A stretch of 39,595 nucleotides of DNA from JAEYFP01 sp964566545 (GTDB lineage Bacteria > Bacillota > Clostridia > Lachnospirales > Lachnospiraceae): assembly GCA_964566545.1 (NCBI GenBank), contig CAZMIX010000021.1, positions 1-39,595 of the forward strand, read 5' to 3'. The first letter of the stretch is position 1. Every line of letters begins with the position of its first letter. The notes beneath the pieces are model-generated. The model did no database searches. It was not told where the DNA came from and saw nothing but the letters and a program-made list of their open reading frames with translations. Both the position numbers and the translations under genes were made by a program. This document shows, in pieces, positions 15,094-23,877 of the stretch.

Positions 15094-18000
15094 TCATAAC
15101 TGCTCAGTTCCTTCACAGTTATCGCTGCGCAATGCACATAAATACCCGTACTGCTCATATACGGTCTGCATGAGAGCAGCAATGTCTTCGTCAATACCCT
15201 GCTCTTTTAAGGAGGTAAAGCCCTCAGCCGTAATGAGTTGTCCGTTAAGCCGCACCTTCAACGCCGGTTTTTCGGAATCTACGAAAAAGAAGCCCGCGTT
15301 GCCGCTGTTCTCAAAATCAGCGTCAGTTGCAAACAGCGTCAGTTTATCCTTGTAAGGCGCGCCGGTATACGGACAAAATACCTCACAATTCCCGCATTCG
15401 TTGCAAAGCCGGTCAATATGGAGGATTTGCGGCATCGCAAAGTTCACAGCCTTTATGGAGACATTTGCCCTGTTTGGACAAACATCCACACAATTTTCGC
15501 AAAGCTCCGCGCAGTCCAGGCAGCGCCCGCAATCCGTTTCCCCGTTCGCGCCGCATATATAGCCCTTCTTCGCATAAAGCTCCTGCAGCGGCCTTTCCGC
15601 CTTCCGATCCTTTGCAAAAGCGCCTCCGATAATGGCCTCCGCCGTCTTTTTGGCGTCCGCGATCGCTTCTACGACCGTCGAAGGCCCCTTCCTGCCGTCC
15701 CCGATCACATAAACGCCGGGGATATTGCTTTCGAGAGTCGCTTCGTTCAGCGCCGGCAAGCCCTTTTCATCCAGATCGATCCCGAGCTTTTGATAGAAAT
15801 CCGAATCCACCTTTTCGCCGATTGCGGCAATGACCATGTCCGCTAAAATGTCCGCCTCCTCGTCTGTCTCAACAGGCGACCTTCTGCCGGAAGCGTCCGG
15901 TTCTCCAAGCTTCATCACCCTGCAGCGGAGCACGCCGTCCGCGAAACGCTCCGGAGAAAGCAACTCCCTAAATTCCACGCCGTCCTCCATGGCGAGCAGC
16001 AGCTCTTCCTCATCCGCAGGCATATAGCGCTTTGTCCGGCGGTATACGAGGGACACCTTTTCCACTCCCTCCGTGCGGATCGCGGCCCTCGCCGCATCCA
16101 TCGCCGTATTGCCGCCGCCGATCACGACAACACGCCTGCCGATGTCCATTTTTCCCTCCGATACTTTAAAGTCCTCAAGGAATGTCACGGCATTGACTGT
16201 CGAATCTCCCTGCAAATGCAACTCGCCCGCATTTGCCGCACCCGTGGCGAGAATGATTTTCCGGTAGCCCTTCAGCATATCGAGAGAAGAAATGTGCGTA
16301 TTTCCCTTAAATTCCACGCCGAGTTTTTTTATAAAAGCGGTATCCTTTTCCACGACCTCACTCTTGATGCGAAATTCCGGAATAATATAGCGAATCACGC
16401 CGCCCGGCTCGTCTTTTTGACAGAACATCGTCACCCTAAAGCCCGCCTTCGCAAGGAAATATGCCGCTGAAATTCCCGCCGGTCCGCCTCCGACAATGGC
16501 GATTTTATCCGCCTTATTATTCACCGCATCACCGTTTAATCCGGCAAGCACGCTCTCATATCCTCTTTCAGCCGCAAGCAGCTTCATCTGCCTGATTTTC
16601 ACCGATTCCTCATAAAAATTCCTCGTGCAGCGGCTCATACAATTATGGGAACAGATCGTTCCGGTCGTAAACGGCAGCGGATTTTTCTCCATAATGACCT
16701 TTAAGGCCTCCGCATAATCCCTCTGCTCCACAAGGTGCAGATAGGCCACGATATCCTGATGGATCGGACAGGCCGCCTCGCACGGAGCCGCAAAGCACTC
16801 AAGCAGCGGCAGTTTTTGTTTCATTTTTTTATTTTCAAACGGCTTGATCGGCTTCCGGTAATGGGGATCCGCCTTTGCCTCCTGAGCAAGCTTTTTCACA
16901 AGAGCCGTATCCACGCCTTCAAACGGAGCATACTCCCTTTCTCCGAACTCATAAGCGAGTTGTGTAAAACGCGCATAGCCGCCCGGCTTTAAGATCGTCG
17001 TCGCGACTGTGACCGGCCAGATACCGGCCTCCACAATACGCCCGATATTGTGGACATCCGCGCCTCCCGAATAGGAAATGCGCAGCTTTCCGTCAAATTC
17101 CTCGCTCAGCCTGGCCGCAAGCGATATGGAAAGCGGATAAAGGGCCCGGCCCGACATATACATCTCCTCGCCCGGAAGTTCGCCCGCCTTAATATCCACC
17201 GGAAACGTATTCGTCAGCTTGACACCAAAACGCAGGCACTGTTCTTCCGCAAGCGCCATCAGGCGTTTTAACATCGGCACCGCATCCTCATACTGCAAAT
17301 CGTCCTTGAAATGGAAATCAGTGAATGAAATATAATCATAGCCCATTTCATCCAGCGTTTTTCTCGCAAACTCATAACCGAGCAGCGTTGGGTTGCATTT
17401 GATGAACGTATGCAGCTTTTTTTCCGTCAATAAATACGCCGCGATCCGCTCGATTTCCTGCGGCGGACAGCCGTGAAGCGTGGACAGCGTGATCGATCTG
17501 CAGATATTAGCCGGAATTTGCCCGACATCCTCCTTAGTAACATGTGAGAACAATTCCAAATGATCCAGCGCATAATCTCTGCACTCTTTAAAAATCGCAG
17601 TTTCGGAAGCGTCCTTCAGCCCCTCGATGAAATCGTCGATTTTCTTCGTCTTGATCCCGTCCAGATCATAGCCGACGCTCATATTGAAAATAAAGCCATC
17701 CGCCGCGCCAAGTCCGAATTCCTTTGCCATCAGGTGCATGAGAAACCACGCTTTGACATATTCCTCAAATGCCTGGGGCACAGTAAGCTCCGTGGACCAC
17801 TCCACATTGTAACCCTCGTCGTCCGCCTTGATGCATGGTTTGCTGACCGGAAGGTCCTCCCCGTCCAGCTTCTGAACCGTTTTCAGCTCAAAGAAACGGC
17901 TCCCCGCATAATAAGCGGCGATCAAATTCTGAGCGAGCTGCGTATGCGGTCCGGCCGCCGGTCCAAACGGCATTTCGAGCTTTTCTCCAAACAGAGTAAA

Positions 18001-18123
18001 CATCGGCTCCCGATTTATAACATATGGCTCATGCAGGCTAAATACCGTGCCGCCCGTTTTCTTTTCTTCTAATACCCAATGCAGCAGCTGCGCAAAGGAT
18101 AATGGCGTCATCCTGTCTCCCAT
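15094..18123 (-). CDS. ygfK: YgfK, FAD/iron-sulfur oxidoreductase ('selenate reductase subunit')
   Basis: 1009 residues, close to E. coli YgfK in length and sequence throughout. Residues 1-420 form a dihydropyrimidine/dihydroorotate-dehydrogenase-like barrel (PFGPAAGPHTQLAQN, TLSTLHGCPPQEIERIAAYL, ISYSGGADVHNIG). Residues about 430-860 form a GltD-like flavoprotein with cysteine clusters (CFAAPCEAACPIHQD), GGGPAGISAAYFLAKAG and GGGNTAMDAARAAIR. The end has 4Fe-4S clusters (CLDCAELCENCVDVCPNRA, CNECGNCEVFCPYTGAP). The family is named for selenate reduction but is now tied to anaerobic purine breakdown, plausibly reducing a purine-ring intermediate with NAD(P)H or ferredoxin electrons. It is second in the ssnA operon (27-base gap). 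Confidence 0.95.
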   Translation of the reverse strand: MGDRMTPLSFAQLLHWVLEEKKTGGTVFSLHEPYVINREPMFTLFGEKLEMPFGPAAGPHTQLAQNLIAAYYAGSRFFELKTVQKLDGEDLPVSKPCIKADDEGYNVEWSTELTVPQAFEEYVKAWFLMHLMAKEFGLGAADGFIFNMSVGYDLDGIKTKKIDDFIEGLKDASETAIFKECRDYALDHLELFSHVTKEDVGQIPANICRSITLSTLHGCPPQEIERIAAYLLTEKKLHTFIKCNPTLLGYEFARKTLDEMGYDYISFTDFHFKDDLQYEDAVPMLKRLMALAEEQCLRFGVKLTNTFPVDIKAGELPGEEMYMSGRALYPLSISLAARLSEEFDGKLRISYSGGADVHNIGRIVEAGIWPVTVATTILKPGGYARFTQLAYEFGEREYAPFEGVDTALVKKLAQEAKADPHYRKPIKPFENKKMKQKLPLLECFAAPCEAACPIHQDIVAYLHLVEQRDYAEALKVIMEKNPLPFTTGTICSHNCMSRCTRNFYEESVKIRQMKLLAAERGYESVLAGLNGDAVNNKADKIAIVGGGPAGISAAYFLAKAGFRVTMFCQKDEPGGVIRYIIPEFRIKSEVVEKDTAFIKKLGVEFKGNTHISSLDMLKGYRKIILATGAANAGELHLQGDSTVNAVTFLEDFKVSEGKMDIGRRVVVIGGGNTAMDAARAAIRTEGVEKVSLVYRRTKRYMPADEEELLLAMEDGVEFRELLSPERFADGVLRCRVMKLGEPDASGRRSPVETDEEADILADMVIAAIGEKVDSDFYQKLGIDLDEKGLPALNEATLESNIPGVYVIGDGRKGPSTVVEAIADAKKTAEAIIGGAFAKDRKAERPLQELYAKKGYICGANGETDCGRCLDCAELCENCVDVCPNRANVSIKAVNFAMPQILHIDRLCNECGNCEVFCPYTGAPYKDKLTLFATDADFENSGNAGFFFVDSEKPALKVRLNGQLITAEGFTSLKEQGIDEDIAALMQTVYEQYGYLCALRSDNCEGTEQL

Positions 18124-18150
18124 AATGAAACCCTCCCATTTATCATGAAT

Positions 18151-19485
18151 TTAACGTGAATTAATTTTTCCCCAGAGCTTTGCCGACTCCTCCCGCACCT
18201 TTGCGAGTGCCGCTTCCTCGTCAAGCTGTGTCAGCCTCCTGTCCTGCATCAGAACCTTTCCGTCGGCTACCGTCGTCACGACGCTCCTGCCGCTCATGCC
18301 AAACAGCACATGTCCGTTCACATTCTCCGCCCCCATCGGTGTGAGAGGGATATAATCCGTCACGACCACATCCGCGGCCGCGCCCTCCTTCAAAACGCCG
18401 ACGGGCTTTTTGAAATAGCGTCCGGCGATTTTCGCGTTATTTTCAAACAGCATGACCGGAACCTCGCCCCATGCCGCATTCGCGTCGCACAAATGATGCT
18501 TGTGGAGGATATTTGCCACCTTATAGGATTCCGTCATATCGTGCGTGTAGCCGTCCGTTCCGAGTCCCGTCAAAATTCCCTTAGCAAAAATCTTCATCGT
18601 CGGCGGGCAGCCGCAGGCATTTCCCATATTGGATTCCGGATTGTGCACGACGATCGTATCCGTTTCCTTAAGCACATCCATTTCGTGGTCGTTGACATAG
18701 ATACAATGCGCCGTAATCGTCTTTTCTCCCAGAATGCCGTGATCCATCAGACGGTCAACGATCCGCTTGCCGTATTTACGCAGGGAATCATATAAATCCT
18801 CGATGCCCTCCGCCACATGGATATGGTAGCCGACGCCCTCGGGCTTGTGCTCCGCACAAAACGCCAGCGTCTCATCCGACAGCGTGAAGGAAGCGTGCAA
18901 CCCCATCATGCCGGCGATCATGTCCGTATCGTCAGCAAGCGCGTGTTTGATAAAAGCCTCGTTTTCCAAAACGGCCTCCCGCATGTTCTCTTTTTTGTCC
19001 CGATCCGATACCTCATAGCAAAGGCAGCTTCTGATGCCGGTCATGCGCGCGGCCTCTTCGATTTGGAACAGGCTGTCCCTAATCGAGCCGTAACTCGCAT
19101 GATGATCAAAAACAGTCGTAACGCCGTTTTTGATGCAGTCAATATAGGTCGCGACGGCGCTTTGCTTTGTCTGCGCAAGCGTCAGGTTCCGGTCGATCGT
19201 CCACCACATGCCGTCCAAAATATCCAAAAATCCCTTCGGGTCATAACCATTAATGGAAAGTCCGCGCGCCATTGCCGAATAAATATGCTCGTGCGTATTA
19301 ATAAAGCCCGGCATAATGACGCCGCCTTTGGCATCGATCAACTGGGCCTCTTTGTAGTCCTGCTTCAGCGCTTCATAGCTGCCGACCTGTTTGATGGTAT
19401 TGCCCTCTATGAGCACCGCACCGTTTTCTATAAAGGGATTTTTCGGATCCCGCGTCACAACCCTGCCATTTCCAATTAACAGCAT
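18151..19485 (-). CDS. ssnA: SsnA, amidohydrolase of anaerobic purine catabolism
   Basis: 444 residues from the ATG at 19485, chosen because AGGAGG lies 7 bases before it; an ATG six bases earlier (19491) is almost on top of the ribosome binding site. Metal-binding motifs of the amidohydrolase superfamily are present: GFINTHEHIYSAMARG (HxH), HIHVAEG, TAHCIYVN and GLGTDGYTHDM. Family members deaminate or open cyclic amidines. SsnA always travels with YgfK and selenium/molybdenum hydroxylase genes, and is implicated in hydrolysing a purine-derived ring. First gene of the minus-strand operon continuing to modC. Confidence 0.94.
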   Translation of the reverse strand: MLLIGNGRVVTRDPKNPFIENGAVLIEGNTIKQVGSYEALKQDYKEAQLIDAKGGVIMPGFINTHEHIYSAMARGLSINGYDPKGFLDILDGMWWTIDRNLTLAQTKQSAVATYIDCIKNGVTTVFDHHASYGSIRDSLFQIEEAARMTGIRSCLCYEVSDRDKKENMREAVLENEAFIKHALADDTDMIAGMMGLHASFTLSDETLAFCAEHKPEGVGYHIHVAEGIEDLYDSLRKYGKRIVDRLMDHGILGEKTITAHCIYVNDHEMDVLKETDTIVVHNPESNMGNACGCPPTMKIFAKGILTGLGTDGYTHDMTESYKVANILHKHHLCDANAAWGEVPVMLFENNAKIAGRYFKKPVGVLKEGAAADVVVTDYIPLTPMGAENVNGHVLFGMSGRSVVTTVADGKVLMQDRRLTQLDEEAALAKVREESAKLWGKINSR

Positions 19486-19563
19486 CGCCATTCCTCCTCT
19501 CGCTGTCCCAATATTTCTCCACATTTTTCAGAAAGTATTTCCGCTAATTGTCTGATTATTTCT

Positions 19564-19592
19564 AGTTTATCACGTATAATTTCTCAACACAA
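19564..19592 (-). promoter_or_regulatory. Probable ssnA operon promoter
   Basis: Minus-strand TTGTGT (19592-19587), 17-base spacer, TAAACT (19569-19564), about 80 bases before the ssnA start. The -10 is moderate, consistent with a need for activation. Confidence 0.45.
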
Positions 19593-19662
19593 TAACTTTT
19601 CCTACCAAAATCCCCAAACACAGAAAAAAAATTTGCTTCTCTAATTATTTTTGTAAAATCAA

Positions 19663-19690
19663 TTGTTTTTTGCAGTTTTCGTGCTATACT
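19663..19690 (+). promoter_or_regulatory. Promoter of the YheO/DauR-type regulator
   Basis: TTGTTT (19663-19668), 16-base spacer, extended -10 TGCTATACT (TATACT at 19685-19690). It is divergent from the ssnA promoter; roughly 70 bases separate the two -35 boxes. Confidence 0.65.
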
Positions 19691-19733
19691 GAAAAGAGTA
19701 GAATTCGCCCAACATTTTTCGAAAGGATTACTT

Positions 19734-20384
19734 ATGGATACTCTCACCTATTTAAAACAGATCGCCCACGGCCTGGCCTCCCAGTTCGGACAAAACTGTG
19801 AGATCGTCATTCACGACCTGACCGTAAACAATCTGGAAAAATCAGTTGCACATATCGAAAACGGCCATGTGACCGGACGCCAGATCGGAGACGGCCCTTC
19901 CCACGTCGTTTTGGAGGCGCAGGGAAAGGACGCGAATTCGCTGAAGGACCGCTGCGGCTATCTGACCCGCACAAAGGACGGCCGCATTTTAAAGTCGAGC
20001 ACAATTTACATTCGCGGCGAGAGCAATAAAATCAACTACCTATTTTCCGTCAACCACGATATTACCGGCCTGCTCGCCATCGACAACGCCGTAAAATCGC
20101 TTGTCACCACGGACGCGGACCAGTCTGAGGGTAAAAAAGAGCCGGAGCGCATCACGCAGAACGTCAACGACCTGCTCGACGATCTGATCGAACAGTCTGT
20201 TGCCTTAATCGGCAAGCCCGCCGCACTGATGAGCAAGGACGAAAAAGTAACCGCTATCCGCTTTCTAAATGATGCCGGCGCTTTCCTGATCACAAAATCC
20301 GGCGACAAGGTTTCGAAATATTTTGGAATATCCAAATATACGCTGTACAGCTATATCGATGTAAATAACAATAAGTCTAAATAA
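19734..20384 (+). CDS. YheO/DauR-type PAS-HTH transcriptional regulator
   Basis: 216 residues. The N-terminal 120 residues match the YheO PAS-like ligand-binding domain (LASQFGQNCEIVIHDLTVNN, GHVTGRQIGDGPSH, INYLFSVNHDITGLLAIDN). The C-terminus (about 165-212) is the HTH with MSKDEKVTAIRFLNDAGAFL, then KVSKYFGISKYTLYSYID. Members such as DauR regulate amino-acid or nitrogen catabolic genes. The gene is transcribed divergently from ssnA, so it is the best candidate regulator of the purine operon; the inducer is unknown. The final codons overlap the end of the convergent HAD gene by 8 bases. Confidence 0.88.
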   Translation: MDTLTYLKQIAHGLASQFGQNCEIVIHDLTVNNLEKSVAHIENGHVTGRQIGDGPSHVVLEAQGKDANSLKDRCGYLTRTKDGRILKSSTIYIRGESNKINYLFSVNHDITGLLAIDNAVKSLVTTDADQSEGKKEPERITQNVNDLLDDLIEQSVALIGKPAALMSKDEKVTAIRFLNDAGAFLITKSGDKVSKYFGISKYTLYSYIDVNNNKSK

Positions 20385-21116
20385 AAACCGGGCGTTCGCC
20401 TGATTCACCGAACGCAAAACCAGTATCGGCATGCTCCTGAAGCCATTTTGCCACCCCGTCTTCCGCATTGCTGCCGATAACCCCGGTTGCCACATCCTTC
20501 AACCCGCCGACCGCGTTGGATACGGCATAGCACTCATCCGATATTTGAAACATCGGAATATCATTGACTGCGTCTCCAAATGAAATGACCCTTTCGCATC
20601 CGCACAGCTCCTTTAATGTTACGATTGCCTCTGCTTTTTTGGCTCTTTTAGGCATGATCTCGCACCAATACTCTGTGCGGTACAATTCCTGCTGCAGGAT
20701 GCAGTTTGCTCTTTCTTTGAAAAGACATCGTATGAGGGAAGCAGCTCGTCCTTTTCGCCGATACAGGTGAAATAAAACATATTTCCCAGAAAAAGACTGT
20801 CGCTGTTCTCTAACGCTCTTAACCGCCTGTCGCCTTCTCTAAGCTTCAAATAATGCTTCATTCCCTCGTTTTCCCTGCCTTTGACCCAGGATACCTTTTC
20901 CACGCCACCAATATAAGAGTAAACCAGTGGGCTTATGTCATATTTTTTTAAAGCATTCATAACCACCAGTGATGACGACAGCGATCTTGCGGTGGCATAC
21001 GTAAACAGCATCCCCTTCTTTATGAGGGAATGGATGACCGCAATGCTATAGGGGCTGATTCTGCTGCGCGCATTTAAAAGTGTTCCATCTAAATCAGTGA
21101 CATAAAGTGTTTTCAT
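20377..21116 (-). pseudogene. HAD-superfamily Cof-type phosphatase, frameshifted
   Basis: The N-terminal part (from 21116) has HAD motif I DLDGTLLN and TYATARS, ending normally at about GEKDELLPSYDVF. The C-terminal part reads ELYRTEYWCEIMPKRAKKAEA, then VISFGDAVNDIPMFQ (HAD motif IV) in another frame. The shift is near 20695-20703, within GCATCCTGCAGCAGGA. The total of 740 bases is one short of a whole number of codons. Together they would give about 247 residues, slightly under the usual length of this subgroup, so a few more bases may be missing. The family dephosphorylates sugar phosphates or cofactors. Either a genuine mutation or a sequence error. Confidence 0.85.
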
Positions 21117-21190
21117 CCTCCACCTGCACTTCCATACGATTTTGTAACCGTTTCATTTCCAGCATTAATAAATAGAAAGTTTTAACGATC

Positions 21191-21280
21191 TGGAAATACC
21201 AGTAAAGATATAGTATAATTTTATCAAAATACGAGAGAGGCATAAAATACTAGGGCGGAAGCAGTCTGCTGCTTCCGCCC
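21191..21280. other. Hairpin with a possible upstream promoter in the HAD/PNPOx gap
   Basis: GGGCGGAAGCAG (21253-21264), TCTG, CTGCTTCCGCCC (21269-21280) is a perfect 12-bp stem. On minus it is followed by TAGTATTTTATG and could end or pause the PNPOx-gene transcript coming from the right. On plus, TATAAT at 21214-21219 with TGGAAA 17 bases upstream lies just before it, so a short plus-strand RNA is also possible. No coding frame is evident. Confidence 0.5.
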
Positions 21281-21319
21281 ACTCTATATTGGCTATTTGC
21301 TTATTTTATTACAAAATAA

Positions 21320-21643
21320 CTACGCTTCTAATTCCCAAATGTGCTTGTCCTTTCGGAAATAGAGGCAGACAAAAATTCCTTCGATGGAGAAATTCTTCCA
21401 ACATATGGCGACATTCGGATTTTCGGAAACCTGCTTGAATTTCAGGTAAGCTTCGTCAGTCTGGCAGTAAAATTTTCCATCGATCCGAATCATGCTCATG
21501 GAGCGGGATGTCACACGGTTTTCGGCGCAGGTGGACAGCGTCATGATGTCGTGAGAGCCGATTTTTTTCCATAGTCCCGGCAGATGCCAGGAAAATTCCT
21601 CGATTTGATTTTCACTGAAATCCGTACTCATCTTCAACCTCAC
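21320..21643 (-). CDS. Pyridoxamine 5'-phosphate oxidase-like protein
   Basis: 107 residues, a small split-barrel flavin-binding protein. It contains MTLSTCAENRVTSRSMSMIR and FYCQTDEAYLKFKQVSENPN, typical of the PNPOx-like general-stress family; it is shorter than full family members (about 130-150), with a truncated end (KDKHIWELEA). It overlaps the GyrI-like gene by 4 bases (ATGA), so they are cotranslated. Substrate unknown; flavin or F420 binding is possible. Confidence 0.75.
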   Translation of the reverse strand: MRLKMSTDFSENQIEEFSWHLPGLWKKIGSHDIMTLSTCAENRVTSRSMSMIRIDGKFYCQTDEAYLKFKQVSENPNVAICWKNFSIEGIFVCLYFRKDKHIWELEA

Positions 21644-22095
21644 TTCAAGCCTATGTAAATATGAATCTCGGCATTTTCGCAGTCGCCGTTCTGATATTCC
21701 TCAAAATCACAGACGAACGCACGGTTTAAATCCATTTTCCAAAGCTCCTTCCAAAACTTGGCGACTGCGGTTACCATATTTCCCTTGACGATAAACTTCG
21801 CATAGCTCCCTGCGGGAATCTTTCTCACCGTAAAGTAGCCCGAAATATCGGCAATATCGGTCACCTTACAGGCAACCATTACCGTGTAATCGTCTTTTTC
21901 ATCGGCCGCATAGTCGGTGTAAATGCCAAGCGCTTTGCTGTCGGCTTTGTTCGGAATGAGAGGATACCCGTCTTCCATATAGAATTTCTGCCAGAGTCCG
22001 CCGATGGTTTTGCCCATATCGGGAGAAGCGTTGTTTGTCCGCGCACAAAATCCCACGACTGTTTTTTCTTTTAAATTTACGATTTCATAGTTCAT
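21640..22095 (-). CDS. GyrI-like effector-binding domain protein
   Basis: 151 residues. The opening MNYEIVNLKEKTVVGFCART, the central GIYTDYAADEKDDYTVMVAC and the later VRKIPAGSYAKFIVKG match the GyrI-like/AraC effector-binding fold found alone or fused to regulators. There is no DNA-binding domain. Alone, such proteins bind small hydrophobic ligands or act as antirepressors. It sits just downstream of a WYL regulator gene and upstream of the PNPOx-like gene, a common association. Confidence 0.8.
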   Translation of the reverse strand: MNYEIVNLKEKTVVGFCARTNNASPDMGKTIGGLWQKFYMEDGYPLIPNKADSKALGIYTDYAADEKDDYTVMVACKVTDIADISGYFTVRKIPAGSYAKFIVKGNMVTAVAKFWKELWKMDLNRAFVCDFEEYQNGDCENAEIHIYIGLK

Positions 22096-22139
22096 GGCAA
22101 TACCTCATTTCATTTTTGATAAAATGAGCATAGCACGAA

Positions 22140-22165
22140 AAATGTGACATCTGTATGTCACATTT
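22140..22165. promoter_or_regulatory. 11-bp inverted repeat: WYL-gene terminator and/or operator
   Basis: AAATGTGACAT, CTGT, ATGTCACATTT. It overlaps the last codons of the WYL gene. On minus it continues TTTTTCG, giving a plausible terminator; immediately after comes TGCTATGCT, an extended -10-like box for the GyrI-like operon. The dyad could thus also be the operator of the WYL regulator. Confidence 0.55.
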
Positions 22166-23066
22166 CATATCTGTCCGAAATTCTTTTTAACAGCCCTGAA
22201 AATTCATGGCGGTATTCCTCGGGCGAAATAATTTCCGCCTTCTCCCCGAAGGTGAGGATATACCGGTAAAACGCTGAGACATCCGACCATGTAAAAGTCA
22301 GCATCATATCGCCATCCTCGTCAAACTGTAACATCTGGGGCCCAAACTCGTCCACGATCCGCCATTTTAATGACCGGTCAAATTTCACGACCGCCTTGAT
22401 CTCTCCCTTTGTGTGCCGCAGCTTGTCGCAAATATATGCGGGAGCCTCACGCTTTTCGCATTTTTCTCCTGTACGCTTCAAATTTATCAGCCTTGTCAGC
22501 TTGAACATCCGGAAGTCCTTACGCATCGTGCAGTATCCCCACACATACCAGTTCGACCACTGGAAAATAAGATGATACGGCTCGATTTCGCGCTGGTTTT
22601 CGCTGTCCGGAGCAAAATAAGTAAAAGAAATTTTTTCATTGCTGTCCATAGCGGCTTTGATCAGCTCTATTTTATCAGAGACTGCGGATTTATCCCACGC
22701 GGAGAGATCGATGATGATGCGGCTGCCGGCGGAAAGCGTTCCCGAAGTATCGGCGGAAAGCTTCTCCATAAGCTGGCGGTAGCGGCTTGTGCCGCTTACG
22801 CTGTCAAGGCTTTGCAGACCTGCAAGAATTGCCTTCATCTCCTCCGAGGAAAGCAAGGTGCGGTCGATTTTGAAGCCCTCCATGATGGCGATCCCGCCGC
22901 CCTGCCCCTTTGCTGTTACAATCGGAATTCCGGCACAGCAAAGGCTGTCAATGTCACGAATAATCGTACGGCGTGACACCTCAAATTTTTTCGCAAGCTC
23001 TTTGGCGGTCACCCTTTCCTTTTGCAGAAGGATGGACAGGATGCCGATCAGACGATCGATTTTCAT
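22158..23066 (-). CDS. YafY-type HTH-WYL transcriptional regulator
   Basis: 302 residues from the ATG at 23066, preceded by AGAGGTG; a longer frame begins at 23087 but lacks a good ribosome binding site. The N-terminal HTH_11 domain (MKIDRLIGILSILLQKERVT, then KELAKKFEVSRRTIIRDID) is followed by the WYL domain (PYHLIFQWSNWYVWGYC, FRMFKLTRL) and a C-terminal WCX-like part. WYL domains sense small ligands or nucleic acids. The likely targets are its own gene and the GyrI/PNPOx-like pair directly downstream. Confidence 0.9.
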   Translation of the reverse strand: MKIDRLIGILSILLQKERVTAKELAKKFEVSRRTIIRDIDSLCCAGIPIVTAKGQGGGIAIMEGFKIDRTLLSSEEMKAILAGLQSLDSVSGTSRYRQLMEKLSADTSGTLSAGSRIIIDLSAWDKSAVSDKIELIKAAMDSNEKISFTYFAPDSENQREIEPYHLIFQWSNWYVWGYCTMRKDFRMFKLTRLINLKRTGEKCEKREAPAYICDKLRHTKGEIKAVVKFDRSLKWRIVDEFGPQMLQFDEDGDMMLTFTWSDVSAFYRYILTFGEKAEIISPEEYRHEFSGLLKRISDRYEM

Positions 23067-23138
23067 AGCAACACCTCTTTGCGGCAAAATATTCAGCGGA
23101 GCTTTAATGCCCGCTTCACTCTGCGGAATTTAGTTGAA

Positions 23139-23170
23139 AAGCTTCCTGTTTCAGCAAGCTTATTATAGCA
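23139..23170 (-). promoter_or_regulatory. Promoter of the WYL regulator with a dyad at the start site
   Basis: Minus-strand TGCTATAAT (23170-23162) is an extended -10. It is followed by AAGCTTGCTG-AAA-CAGGAAGCTT (23161-23139), which covers the expected transcription start and could be an autoregulatory operator or an end hairpin for mntP. Confidence 0.5.
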
Positions 23171-23223
23171 GAAGGATCGCTTGGTTTCTGTATCATTTCT
23201 ATAAATGCCATTTGATCTTTTAT

Positions 23224-23856
23224 TCAAAAATGAAGGATTCCTATATGTTCAAGCAATATTTTCAAGCCCATGAACACAAGTATGATTCCGCCGGTCAGTT
23301 CAGCCCTCGATTTAAAACGCGACCCAAAAATTTTCCCTATTTTCACACCAACCACGGAAAACGCCAACGTAGTGATACCAATCAGCGTCGCGGCCAAACC
23401 GATATTTACTTTTAAAAAAGCGAAGGATACGCCTACGGCCAGCGCGTCAATGCTTGTGGCAACTGCGAGAGGCAACATCTTTGCGGGAGTAAGAGGAGCT
23501 TCCTCTGTATCCGGACGTCCTTTGCCGGGACATTCCCTGTCCTTGCAGGTTCCGTCAGGACATGACCGGTCTGCGCAGCCTTCCTTGTGGAAACTCTCGA
23601 CAATCATTTTCCCGCCAATAAAAGCAAGGAGTAAAAAGGCAATCCAATGGTCAAATGCCGTGATTCTATCCGCAAGCTGTGAGCCGAGGAAATAACCGAT
23701 CAACGGCATGACAGCCTGAAATATACCAAAGTACAGCCCAACAATCAATGCCTTTTTTATGCTGCTTTTCTTCATTGACAAGCCCGTGCAAATCGACACC
23801 GCAAAAGCGTCCATCGAAAGACCTACAGCAATAATAAATAGTTCCAACAGTTTCAT
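23224..23856 (-). CDS. mntP: Manganese efflux pump MntP, with Cys-rich loop
   Basis: 210 residues and six membrane helices. The conserved acidic helices VGLSMDAFAVSI and ATSIDALAVGVS, and the two-fold repeat structure, identify MntP, which exports Mn(II). The usual length is about 185-190; the extra length is in the loop between helices 3 and 4. There, CADRSCPDGTCKDRECPG places four cysteines (94, 99, 104, 109) exactly five residues apart, suggesting a metal-binding or redox-sensitive loop. It is cotranscribed with the methyltransferase (21-base gap). No yybP-ykoY Mn riboswitch was recognised upstream. Confidence 0.92.
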   Translation of the reverse strand: MKLLELFIIAVGLSMDAFAVSICTGLSMKKSSIKKALIVGLYFGIFQAVMPLIGYFLGSQLADRITAFDHWIAFLLLAFIGGKMIVESFHKEGCADRSCPDGTCKDRECPGKGRPDTEEAPLTPAKMLPLAVATSIDALAVGVSFAFLKVNIGLAATLIGITTLAFSVVGVKIGKIFGSRFKSRAELTGGIILVFMGLKILLEHIGILHF

Positions 23857-23877
23857 GTTACATTCACCTTTTTATTT

